This document shows positions 1 to 10,187 of a DNA stretch of 64,000 nucleotides, piece by piece. The translations under genes were made by a program, and so were the position numbers. The notes beneath the pieces were generated by a model. That model did not search any database. It saw only the letters and a list, made by a program, of their open reading frames with translations, and had not been told where the DNA came from. The stretch covers positions 55,580,397-55,644,396 of the forward strand of contig NC_087065.1 of NCBI RefSeq assembly GCF_963678635.1. Reading direction: 5' to 3'. Source of the stretch: Symsagittifera roscoffensis. Lineage: Eukaryota > Xenacoelomorpha > Acoela > Convolutidae. Position 1 is the first letter of the stretch, and every line of letters starts with the position of its first letter.

Positions 1-2940
1 TCTCAGCCAGCTACGATCTTCAGTGAACAAAAACCTACGTCAAGTGTTATCCATGACTTCGAGACTTGGGGAAATTTCAAACAAAAATCATGATTGTTAC
101 TTTTTTCATCAAAATGGACCAGGAGAAAAATGAATCCAGAGGTAATTTTTTCATGCCCCTCAAAATCTTAAAACTAAATCCCCTTTCGAACCTTAAAATT
201 CATTCACATTTTTTGCTTTCAATAATGGAGAACGCAGTTTTTGTTTCTTTCAACAAAAAAAAACTGAATTGACTCGAAAAAATGACAACTCAAACCGCCA
301 AAGGTCAAAATTGATAAAAACTACTCCAATTTTGGAACACTAAATCAATACATGATTTTTCATTCTGCAGGGAATGCTAGAAAAACCTAATTTTGAAATT
401 TACAGCCATTCACATTTTTTTTCGATATAAAGATATCACTATAAAGAAAAGAAGTCGAAAAAACACTTACTTCAAACGTTTGTCTCGATTGATGTTCAAT
501 TTCAGCAAAAAACGCAAAACATATCACAAGCCTTAAGTAAGTATTCAGTATCACTTAACGAGCGAGTTCTAAGCCGAAATTATTAGCGTAGACAGCCATT
601 CAACCAAAAAACAAAAAAAATCAAAAAAATTGTCATACTATACGGTGACTTAGCTGAAACCTTGAGCAAAAACAATGAAAAATTAAATTAAAAAGGAATA
701 TACTGAAAGTCAGGAAATCGTAAACTCTTAAGTAACAAAACTAAGTGCAACTACAACAAATTTGGTTACATCAGAAAATATTCCATGCATTGGAAATTAA
801 GACGACTCAAAATAATCAGAAAAAATCTACAATTCAAATTTCAAAAAAAAAAATACTTTTATGCACTACTAAACAAGGTGCGGCCGTGAAGACACACCTG
901 GTAGCTGTGCAAGAAGCGTAACGTTAGCCGACCTGTTTTCTTTGCCACTTACTTGGTCATTAGTCTTTAAAATTAAGTTACAGTTAAGTTGGTTGTAAAA
1001 AACACTACAGGTAAAATTGTTTGTTTCGACGTTTTTTTAAAGTCAGGAACATAGACAATTTACAGTTGAGAAAATTCAATGAACGCAAGGTTTTTAAAAT
1101 TTGGTGAGAACTCACAAATTTAAAACTCTCTTTCGAAACCAGAAGCCATTCAGATTTTTGTCACATCATTTCCATGTTCTTAATTGGATGGCGAGCTCTG
1201 ATTGTCTTCCTTTTAGCAAAGGAATTTGAATTTGAACTTAACAAAAGTCATAACCCAGAAGATCAATTTTGGCGTGAACAAATTTTAAGACTTGTTCCTG
1301 AAAAAAAATTTGACCAACATATGTTGTTGTTGTTTTGTATTCCCAGTATTACTGGAGGGCATGTTCATCCCTTTTCAAGTTTATTAGAAAATTGTCCATA
1401 TGCTTCGACAATTTGCACAATTACAGCATACGCAAATAGCGCTGCTTGAAAACCGCATCTGTCTTCATTACGCTCATTGACACTTAAAAATAGAATCACT
1501 GATTAAACACAGAGGCGAAGAGGAGCGTCGCACCACTTGCGATACGACACAAACATAAAACTTTTGAAAAAAATTTAAATGTTGAAAAAAACTAGGAGAA
1601 CCAAACTTTTCGCGTCTGGACAAAAAACAACTAGGGGCCAGTTTAACCTGGATGTACGTGTTTGATATTGAAAAAATTTGCTATACTGATGCGGCACGAA
1701 AAATGTGATTTTAAAAATTGGACTTTGCCCAAAACCTTAGTTGTTTTTCTAGTAAAATAAAGAAAAGTAAAAAAAAGAGATAATCAATTTTCCTGGGGCG
1801 ATATCATTTCTTTAACAACAAAATGAGGAGCCGCGGCTTCTGCAGGAAAATTATCGCCCGGTTCTTTCAATTGAACATTTCATCTCAGAGATGATTGTGT
1901 AAACTTTAAGACAAATCAAAAAATTTCTAAAAAACGGTCATGTTCTAAGAAACGGTGAGTAGACTTTCCGAAATTGATTGTCTTTTTTCTGCAAAAAACA
2001 GATTGTGGCTATCCAAGAAAAGAAGTTACCCAAAACCGGGTTTTTTGATTGAACACAACCTGAGAACTTGCACGGTAGTTATCGCGTAAAGTCAAAAAGT
2101 TTTCACAAAATTGTCAAAGTTTCAAAACTTTGACTTGTTTTAAGGCTTAAATTTTTTTCGGTAACAAACTGGACATAGCCAAATATAAAGGTAAGCTTTC
2201 AATAACCTGTTGTTTTGATTAAAGCTATGATATCAGATTTGACAGAATAGTTAGCGAGAAAAGTCAAAAATGGCCAACATATCAAAATTTTGACATTTCC
2301 GAAAATCATAGATTTTTTTAGAAAAAATAGGGAGTAGGCGTTTACGCAGAAGGAATTCACGCAACCTGTAATTTCTATTGCACCCAAAATCTTAGTTTTG
2401 TGTGTGTAGTTCTCGAGAAAAGTCAAAAACTTCAAAAAACGTCAAAAAATTAAAATTTTGGGTGTACTGAAAATTTGGGCGCAGCCGCTTACGCAGGAAG
2501 CATTTCAAAACCGTTCTATTTAATGGAAACAAAAATTCAGATTTGAGAAGGGTAGTTATAGAGAAAACAAAAAAATCAAAACTATTACCCTACAGACTTT
2601 TTCGAAGGAAATAATTTTCCATAACAAAAAGAAACTTCAACAATCCGATTGTTAAACATACAACCAAATTGAAAAGTACGCAGATGAGTGTTAAAAATGC
2701 TTTTTCCCTGAAAAAGACCCAAAATTAGGTCATTAATTCGATAAAAAATAGGCCGAGGAACTTTTTAGCAGAACAAAAAAACGAGGAGAAAATAAAAATA
2801 CAAATTGTAGGATTAAATCAAACACTGAAAGCATCATTGAAGAAAATTCCACGCAGCAAAAAAACGGTTACAACTAAGCCGAAAACAGATAAGCAGACAG
2901 ACAATTGGCCGATAATTTTATTGAAACAGAACATTTCCCA
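1..2940. other. AT-rich flank with no recognisable gene
   Basis: The stretch is AT-rich and full of short A and T runs. I find no reading frame with a recognisable domain, codon texture or splice structure. The longest open frame (1174-1449, plus) encodes 91 residues with no motif I know. The last third (about 1740-2600) contains degenerate tandem repeats listed separately. It may be intron or intergenic DNA next to the adenylate kinase gene, whose later exons I could not find here. Confidence 0.5.
2040..2600. repeat. Degenerate tandem repeat, period about 145-170 bp
   Basis: A recurring block reads roughly as GTAGTTATCG, then GAAAAGTCAAAAA, then an A/T-rich TTCAAAACGTCAAAATTTTG-like stretch. 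Copies begin near 2075, 2247, 2404 and 2549. Between them GTTTACGCAGAAGGAATTCA (near 2340) is echoed by GCTTACGCAGGAAGCATTTC (near 2487). Copies differ by many substitutions and small indels, so this is an old satellite-like array. A more diverged copy may exist near 1820. Confidence 0.5.
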
Positions 2941-3062
2941 TTTGAAAAAAAAGGTCCTGGTCAGATTCGAACCCAGAACCTTTACCGTCCCAGACATATT
3001 CGTTACCTCCAGGATAAGTTGGCCGGGAACGCTTATAAGTTTCACTTATGAACCAAGATACC
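2941..3062 (-). other. Pol III-type B-box with T-run, possible tRNA-derived SINE remnant
   Basis: On the minus strand 2964-2974 reads GGGTTCGAATC, which is very close to the tRNA T-arm/B-box consensus. It is followed about 15 nt later by eight T residues, a Pol III type terminator. TCCTGG (3009-3014, minus) and CCAGGA just before the T-run could pair as an acceptor-like stem. The intervening sequence does not fold into normal D and anticodon arms, so I do not call a tRNA. A decayed tRNA-derived SINE is the simplest reading. Confidence 0.3.
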
Positions 3063-3308
3063 ACTGAATCAAGAGATTCTGTTAAACAAGTTGTTAACCC
3101 GGAAAAAAGTCTATAATCCAATTTGATAACGCTTGCTAATCGCAAGCGTAATAACTAGCTGTCATTCAATCTTTAAATAATGAGAGATCTTTCCAGTCTT
3201 ATATCGTCTTTAAACAATTGAGAATTTCCAAGCGCTGCGGCGATATTTTTCAAAAACCAGATCCAATTCCATGTAGGAGGTTGTTAACGGTGGAAGAATC
3301 TAATTTCA

Positions 3309-3850
<542 letters not shown>

Positions 3851-4040
3851 AACTGCCTGTAATTTTAACAGTTATTTAATCACAGTCAACCAAAGCAAAA
3901 AAAAACAGCGAGCCCGTTTGATTCTGAAATTATCAACATAAAATTTAGCTTGCATTATATCATACTGAATTTGAAATTCAACCGAACGACAAACTGTAAA
4001 ACATTCTGTGTGCTACTCAGTTGACAAAAAACTAAAAAAT

Positions 4041-4372
4041 TGTAACGTTCGCCCGGAAATAACATAACGACGGAAAGTACAACGGAACCCTATAACGATG
4101 GGCTAGCGTCAAGATCAAATCCTACGTGCTTATCACCGTCTCTACTGAAGTCAATTCAACGTAGGCTTTCCTAACATTGCGTCAACGGACGTGATACCGT
4201 CTAAAGGCTATCAGACAAACGATTCGTATTAACTAGCTAAAAGTAAGAAAAGCAAACTCATAGCTGGCTCTCAGTATCCCCAGACCACGAGGCCACTCCT
4301 TAAAACAGAAGTAATACTTCAATATTAATGTTACAATCGTTTTTGTTCAGTAGAGAAAAATGGATCTAGGAC
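4041..4372 (-). repeat. Diverged LTR fragment of the giant-element family
   Basis: Position 4041 starts TGTAACGTTCGCCCGG, the reverse complement of the LTR 3' end seen at 7257, 30882 and 46725. Similarity continues through the block with CCAGACCACGAGG and GTTTTTGTTCAGTAGA. Many substitutions separate it from the LTRs of A, so it is older. Only the 3' third of an LTR (minus orientation) is left, ending close to the LINE remnant. Confidence 0.7.
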
Positions 4373-4589
4373 AACAAGCCGATGGGACTTCAAGTCGAAG
4401 TTTACACTTTACAAGCATCTCAAAACATTATTTTTCATCTGAAAAATTCTAGTTTCCAAATATTTTGGCAAGTTTAGTTCATTTTAATTGTTATTTAAGA
4501 CAATGCTCCACAAAGGAGCGGCATCCGTTAGTTACATCAGTCAGATTTCAAAATGCATAAATTATCAACATGAAAAAACGCCTTCGTCA

Positions 4590-5540
4590 ACGTTATCGCA
4601 AATTTTCTTCAGGACAGAAAAATTTTCACGGAAAGTAATTCTCAGCGTTCGAACTTGCTATGCATTAACCAAGGTGTTCCTCAGGGAACAGTTCTTGGCC
4701 CGCCGCTTTTCAATACAGTAAGCTATGATTTGGATTTGGAGAGTACAAACAGTGCTAGAATTATAAAGTTTGCGGACGATGCAAACTCTGTGATAGCGGG
4801 GTTCGGCTCGGTCGAAAACACGATGAAAGTTTTGGAGGAAATTAAAACTTGGTGCTCCACAAATAACTTCATACTCAACGAGGGAAAAACAAAACTGATG
4901 ACTGTCAAACCGAATGACATTAGTTTAGTACCACAAGCTTTTGATGGTATTGAGCAAGTGGAAGAGCTTAAAATTCTCGGAGTATTATTTGATAGCAGGC
5001 TTACGTTTTCATCGCACATCAAAAGTTTATGCAAAAAAGTAACCAGCAGTATATACCTTTTGTATAGACTAAAGACATTTGGTATGAACATCTCTGCCCT
5101 TGATATTTTATACAAAATTTTGGTGCAGAGTAAAATTACTTACGCATTACCGGTATGGGCATGTGCCAATTCGACCGAATTGGCCGATGTGGACAAAGTT
5201 CAGCGCAGGGCTCTTAAACTTGGTGTTACTTCTACATTTACTCCAATTTTCGAGCTCATAGAGAACCATGACAACAAACTATTACAGTCAAGTTCAAAAC
5301 AAGACCATATTCTTCATTCAAAATTGCCAAAACGAGAAACTTATGCAGAAAACAGACTTAGAGAAAAAGCAGTTGCAGCACACGAAAAATTAGAAAAACA
5401 TTTCAAGCTTTTTCCAGCCAGAGCCTTAAGAAACAAAAACTTTCTATAAACTTTTGTTTGCTTTTGTTCTATCACGAGTAAGATAGATGTGTTTCTATCT
5501 TAATTTATTCTTTCTTTCTTTCTTTCTTTCTTTCTTCTTT
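4590..5540 (+). pseudogene. Non-LTR retrotransposon (LINE) reverse transcriptase 3' fragment
   Basis: An open frame from about 4600 to 5449 encodes the second half of a LINE reverse transcriptase. It has LCINQGVPQGTVLGP (RT block 4) near 4655, then FADDA (the catalytic YADD-like box) near 4768, then GVLFDSRLTFSSHI, a typical block 6-7 thumb region. The C-terminal part ALPVWACANSTELADVDKVQRRAL matches the common end of Jockey-type RT proteins. The endonuclease and first half of the RT are missing and the frame closes upstream. After the stop, 5510-5537 is a (CTTT)n run, probably the element's 3' tail. This is a 5'-truncated dead copy. Confidence 0.8.
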
Positions 5541-5549
5541 TAATTTTCA

Positions 5550-6025
5550 ACTTTCCTAAACATCAATTGGAGGCTTAGATTTTTTGAAAAATACAACTGG
5601 TTAAGATAATGAAATTGTAAAATTCTTCAAAACAGTCTTTAAAGTAATCATATTTAATGACCTTTTGAGAAAATGTTTGACTTGAAGTCCCTTATATTAC
5701 GATTCAGCTTGAAGTCCCGTCGGCTTGATGTCCAGCACCCATTCATGACAATGAATCACTTAGAATTGTCATCCGCTAAAAATATCAGACATTTTTTGAA
5801 ATGCTTAAAATATAAACGAGAAAATTGCCGCCCTTTTTTCAATTTTCCTCAACATCAGTTGGAGGCCTAAAATTTAACTCCAATAACTACAGAAAAAAGA
5901 TCATGAAAATTGTGAAGTCTTCATAAAAAGTTTTCAAATAAATCATAATTCATGACTTGATGAGAAAATTTTCGGCTTGACGTCTAATTTTACAATTCGA
6001 CCTGAGGTACCATCGGTTTGATGTC
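5550..6025. repeat. Two diverged copies of a roughly 290-bp spaced repeat
   Basis: The block at 5553-5740 (CATCAATTGGAGGCTTAGA ... CGGCTTGATGTCC) is echoed at 5846-6025 (CATCAGTTGGAGGCCTAAA ... CGGTTTGATGTCC). Each contains the recurring phrases TGAGAAAAT and GCTTGAAGTCC or GCTTGACGTC. The second copy abuts the truncated LTR of element B. I see no coding potential. Confidence 0.5.
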
Positions 6026-6336
6026 CGGGTCGACAAAAACGTTACTGTTCTCCGGCTTCGACCAGAACGCTCAAATTATCTTAATTACATGCAGAAATAG
6101 TGAGCTCATGGCTGGGTCTCAGTATCCTCAGACCACGAGGTCACTCCTAAAAACAGGGCTACTACTACTTATTATATTACTATTGTTTTTGTTCAGTAGA
6201 TAAAAATCATCATCTTCATCGAAGATGGATCAACCCTTCCCCCCAACTCCTAGCTTCTCATCCTTGCAAAATGAATTCAGATGTTAATTAAATTCAACTC
6301 AGGGCATACTAGGGAAGCTGAATCCGGGGAAATAAG
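6026..6336 (-). repeat. Element B 3' LTR, distal piece, cut off by insertion of element A
   Basis: Read on the minus strand, this continues the LTR that stops at 30883. It carries GATGAGAAGCTAGGAGTTGG, the ACTGAACAAAAACAATAG block and CCAGCCATGAGCTCACTA, all present in the A LTRs. The final roughly 190 bp of a complete LTR are missing at the 6026 side. With 30883-31531 it forms one LTR interrupted by element A. Confidence 0.8.
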
Positions 6337-6656
6337 TGTGACATTCGACCAGAATGGCCAAAATGCAGTCTCTGCAGAATTCAGGATTTTAGCAGTGAAC
6401 CTTCCGGATTGGCGATTTAGAACGGATAAGGACGTTATTTGAATGATTGGCCAAACGGTGAAGGCTAGAAGATTCTGGAATTCTAAATTTTAAATTTTCG
6501 AAGTGATGACGTAACATTTCTGAGAAATGTTAAAACGGCCATTTTGGCTAAAATAGCAGAAAGAAACAGAACAACTTTTATCTGCGATTGCGAACAGTAC
6601 GAAAATCGAGATTAGAGAACGACAACAAAATACAGAATAGCAGAGAGTGTTCCGAG

Positions 6657-6688
6657 TTGCAACTATTGTGCTGCTACAATAGTTGCAA
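6657..6688 (+). other. Conserved LTR hairpin with covarying stem
   Basis: TTGCAACTATTGT and ACAATAGTTGCAA flank the 6-nt loop GCTGCT, a perfect 13-bp stem. The same structure lies in the 3' LTR (30282-30313), in the B LTR (30944-30975) and in the C LTR (47291-47322). In C the stem core is CGATTGT paired with ACAATCG instead of CTATTGT with ACAATAG, so both sides changed together. It is upstream of the TATA box, so it would be in the 3' end of the RNA. Confidence 0.7.
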
Positions 6689-6815
6689 GGCCCTTGCCAA
6701 CAACGGTGAAGGGTGAGAACCAGCCTTCCGGATTGGTGTGAAATTGAACTTGAGGAGCTTGATTCACTGGATTCAAGAATCCGGAAGGGTTTCGGGACTG
6801 GAACTTTTAGCCTTT

Positions 6816-6822
6816 TATATAA
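6816..6822 (+). promoter_or_regulatory. TATA box of the 5' LTR
   Basis: TATATAA lies within CCTTTTATATAAAC, the only strong TATA match in the LTR, about 480 nt after its start. Transcription would then start roughly 25-35 nt downstream, making about 6845 the U3/R boundary. The same site is in the 3' LTR at 30441-30447. Confidence 0.55.
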
Positions 6823-7269
6823 ACTTTTAGCTTCTTGTCATGTCCTGAATTGAATTTAATTAACAACTGGATTCGTTTTGATAAGGATGAGAAGCTAGGA
6901 GTTGGGGGAAAGGGTTGATCCATCTTCGATGGAGATGATGATTTTTATCTACTGAACAAAAACAATAGTAATATAATAAGTAGTAGCCCTGTTTTTAGGA
7001 GTGACCTCGTGGTCTGGGGATACAGAGACCCAGCCATGAGCTCACTAATTTCGCATGTAATTCAGTTAATTTGAGCGTTCTGGTCGAAGCCGGAGAACAG
7101 TAACAGTTTTGTCAGCCTGATGTAAGAAAGACCACCGAAAAGTACTGGCTTGGTAGAGACGGTGAAAAACATGCAAAGCTCTGTTTAGACGCTAGCCAGT
7201 CGTCTTAAGACTTAGTTTTGTTATCCGTCGATATGTATCTTCCGGGCGAATGTTACATGTATGTTTTTA

Positions 7270-7284
7270 TGGCGCTCCTGGGTG
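7270..7284 (+). promoter_or_regulatory. Candidate tRNA primer-binding site
   Basis: TGGCGCTCCTGGGTG starts 12 nt after the LTR and begins with TGG, the complement of a tRNA CCA end. It would match a tRNA ending CACCCAGGAGCGCCA. The 12-nt gap is longer than usual, and I cannot name the tRNA with certainty. Confidence 0.3.
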
Positions 7285-7316
7285 TTATTCTTTCATAACA
7301 TCATGACCGGCGGAAC

Positions 7317-7358
7317 CGTTAACGAGCACTCCGCGCCGAGCGGATGCTCACATTAACG
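7317..7358 (+). other. Strong leader hairpin
   Basis: CGTTAA, GAGCA and TCCGC on the left pair with GCGGA, TGCTC and TTAACG on the right around a GCCGA loop. That gives a 16-bp stem interrupted only by single bulged C residues and a short ACA bulge. It sits about 60 nt after the LTR, where retroelement dimerisation and packaging stems are often found. Confidence 0.5.
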
Positions 7359-8080
7359 CCCTTAATAGGCCTAAACTGCCGGGGCGGAAGGGTAGTTCGG
7401 AACGCGGAAGCCTTCCGGATTACCGTGAATAGTTTTTTAACCTAGTTAAGACCGAAAATTCACGAACCAGGAAGGGTGGGGGGAATCATGAACCCCTCAT
7501 CCCCTGAGTGGTTTGTGACCAAAAACACTTAAAGATATCAGCAAAACCAAACAAAAAGTAGTATAGTACCCAAGAAAAACAAAAAACATAAAAAATAACC
7601 GAAAAAACCAAAAACAGTAAAAAAGTAAAAAATCAGTAGAAATCATCCCCCCAGACAAGATGTGATTCAACCCCCCCGTTTGTTGTTGATAGATATATTG
7701 TTGTTACAGGCATTTATATCAGTCAGGATCGTTACGATCAATTTTGTAGCCCGTTTGTGAGGCTTGTACTGTAGGGTTATTTGAGCATTTAAGCACGTTA
7801 ATGATAAATTGCGCTCAAACCGGAAGGGTCAGCTGATTTGCACTCAATTCGGAAGGGTCTTGGGTGAAGACCGATCCGGCAAGCAGTTCAAGGAGCAACA
7901 AGAAGGGGCTCAACGACAACAACAATCGACTGTTGGGTATCGTTAACAAGTTTTGTATCCCTTTTGGTACAAAAAGTAAGATAGTAATCTGTGGGGGGCT
8001 CGACAGTGCTGCACTGTAGTGACCCTTCACCGAACTGCGAATATCCGAGTTAAGCACCTTAATTCGGATAATAAACAAAC

Positions 8081-9408
8081 CCGGAGGGGTATAGTATTAC
8101 TAATATTATTATTCATATAGCCTATATTGGTAGTCATATATCGTTTTTCAGTGAAAAACAACGAAAACAGACCGGTTTTTAGGGTCAAAATAGCGATATT
8201 TTGATCCCCCCACAAGTCGCGATTTTTGAAATATCGATATTATTTGAAACGGAAAAAAGCGCTAAGTTAGTGTGTTACATCGTAACTGCACTACTGTAAT
8301 AAGTAGAACCGGTTAACTTTAGTTCGGAAGTGGTTGGAACTAGTTTGGTACCAAAAACCAAATTTTCCCAATTTTTGATAGTAAGAAACACTAAAAATTT
8401 AGAAAATTTTTTGAAATTTTTGAGGTAGGACAGTAAAAATAGTTGTTCGGACAACGTCCACTAGTGAATCTACAAGTCTTAAACTCCGCTACCCGAAAGC
8501 CTTCCGGGTTGCAGAGAAATCGAACATAACGTGTTTGATTTGGTGGATTCATCAATCCGGAGGGGTCCAGGTAGCATAGTTTTTCGCAAATTTTTTCTAC
8601 AAAAGCGTTTTAGATCGGGTCTTTTGCATTGAACTAGAAGAGTATAGGCCTTGTGAGCTCAGATCAATAATTTTTAGGTCGAAAGGACCAGATTTGCGGA
8701 AAAAGTTAGGCGGAACCTATAAGAGAGAAAATTTTTGAATTTGGAAAAAAGACGTTTTGGTTAATAACTTTGGAACTACAGAGCATATCGAGTCAATCTT
8801 GGTACCATTAGATCAGAAATTAGCTGAACTTACTAGTAGGAAAGAGAATTACTCGAAAAAGCGAGCGAGAAAGTTTTTTGAGATTGTTTTTAGCAAATTA
8901 CACAAATCCGGAGGGGTGCACCCTTCACGTTTTATAAATTTTTCTGAAAAACCCTTATACCCCTACCAAAAGTTGATAGCGATTGAACTAAGTAATTTAG
9001 GACAGTTCTAGACAAAAAGGGAGGGCTGAAGGCACAAGACAACCATAATAGAGTCGAGATTAGGCAAGTGATAAGACCCTTCACCGTTAGTGTGAATTGT
9101 CAAATAAGTGCCTTAACTTCAATCCGGAGGGGTCTAGGAAAGGACCCTATACCCTTCCCAGTTAATTCAAACAGCATAAAAGCAACGCAGAACGTATCCG
9201 GAGGGGTATAAGCTGAAATTAAGAAAACTACGGAAAGCTACTTTGACAGAGCTAAGGGCTCCGAATCCGGAGGGGTCTACTTTCCACAAAACCGGAGGGG
9301 TCCAAATCCGGAGGGGTCTACTATTAACCAACTTGGAGGGGTCCAAACCCGGAGGGGTCCATATTCTGACAGTCCGGAAGGGTCCTATTTGTGCCAATCC
9401 GGAGGGGT
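8081..9408 (+). repeat. Array of CCGGAGGGGT motifs in the leader
   Basis: The 10-mer CCGGAGGGGT occurs at 8081, 8557, 8908, 9124, 9198, 9267, 9292, 9308, 9349 and 9399, with close variants at 9333 (TTGGAGGGGT) and 9374 (CCGGAAGGGT). The preferred context is AATCCGGAGGGGTC. Seven or eight copies crowd into 9267-9408. Spacing is irregular, so this is not a simple tandem repeat. AATCCGGAAGGGT also occurs in the A LTRs, and GACCCCTCCGGATT, its reverse complement, in the C LTR. Confidence 0.8.
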
Positions 9409-10187
9409 ATTATTTTATTAAGGACTTAGGTAAACGAAAGAAAGACTAAAAAGCGAGAGGTGTTAGGTTATTAATACACAGGCTAGGTATCAGTGACTGC
9501 ACTGGTAACTTGCCTCTCAAAAAGAACCAGACTAATACAAAACAGGTCCGAACTCGGATATTCGCGACACTAAGTCTAAATTAAAAAGAGCGTGACTCAT
9601 TGGTGTGGATTGAAACATAATACGTTTTTGGGAAAAGTGACTGCCCTGAGGATTTTAGTAGGTCTAGCTCGGGCAGTCCGAAGGCAGATAGGTAACACAG
9701 TACTCGGTGGGTGCAATAGACGCCCACTTGAGAAAATTACTGCCTTCAAAGTTTTGTCTGTTTGGTGCAGCACCAAGCAGGGAAAGCTTTTTCTTTAAAA
9801 AGACAGGTTCGACTATTGTACTGCGACCGACTAAGAGTACAAGACGCATACGTTTTTTTTATATATACATTCATATTGTGTCAATATATATTTTTTGTTT
9901 TTGATTTTAAATCAATCTAAACTGTGCTTGATTGGGTAGTGACTACACTATCTTTTAAATTGACTGATAACATCATATTGTGCTAGTTTCCAGAGCTTTG
10001 GACCGATAATCGGCTAGTGTGAATAAATTTTATACAAACTGTACTCTGACAACATACAGGGATTCGTGGTCACTATTTAATAGAATCTGGTGAAATTTAT
10101 TGTGTTGTGTCATTATTATTGTTAATAAAACTATAAGGTCTCTAGCAATTGAGTCAAGAGTAGGCATAGGAAAGTGACAAATAAAGA

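Larger units (their letters stand above)
6337..7257 (+). repeat. 5' LTR of element A
   Basis: It begins TGTGACATTCG and ends CGAATGTTACA, giving the TG...CA ends and an 11-bp near-perfect terminal inverted repeat. It matches 29962-30882 at equal length. By eye, differences are at 6352 (G versus C), 6648 (T versus C) and two adjacent bases near 7105. It contains a TATA box and a 13-bp-stem hairpin listed separately. I see no AATAAA inside it. Confidence 0.93.
7258..10187 (+). other. Leader (5' untranslated region) of element A
   Basis: This 2.9 kb stretch lies between the LTR and the first long frame. No reading frame in it has recognisable coding content. It holds a primer-binding-site candidate, a strong hairpin, CCGGARGGGT motifs concentrated at 9124-9408, and an AT-rich tract near 9850-9900. 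A leader of this length is unusual and may carry packaging, splicing or translation signals. GT-containing donor candidates include TAG/GTAAAC near 9428 and TAG/GTAACA near 9690; none can be chosen from sequence alone. Confidence 0.6.

Noticed and set aside
2945-3015. A genuine tRNA gene on the minus strand
   Set aside because: Only the T-arm-like sequence fits; the D arm and anticodon arm do not fold, and the T stem has mismatches.
6337-7257. A DNA transposon or MITE with TGTRACATTCG terminal inverted repeats
   Set aside because: The same 921-bp unit flanks a complete retrotransposon in direct orientation, starts TG and ends CA, and has a polypurine tract before one copy. It is an LTR.
8757-9011. 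Small leader protein of 84 residues
   Set aside because: It starts at TTG, overlaps a CCGGAGGGGT motif, and shows no recognisable domain.
9124-9408. CRISPR array
   Set aside because: Repeats are only about 10-14 bp, spacing is irregular and the genome is eukaryotic.
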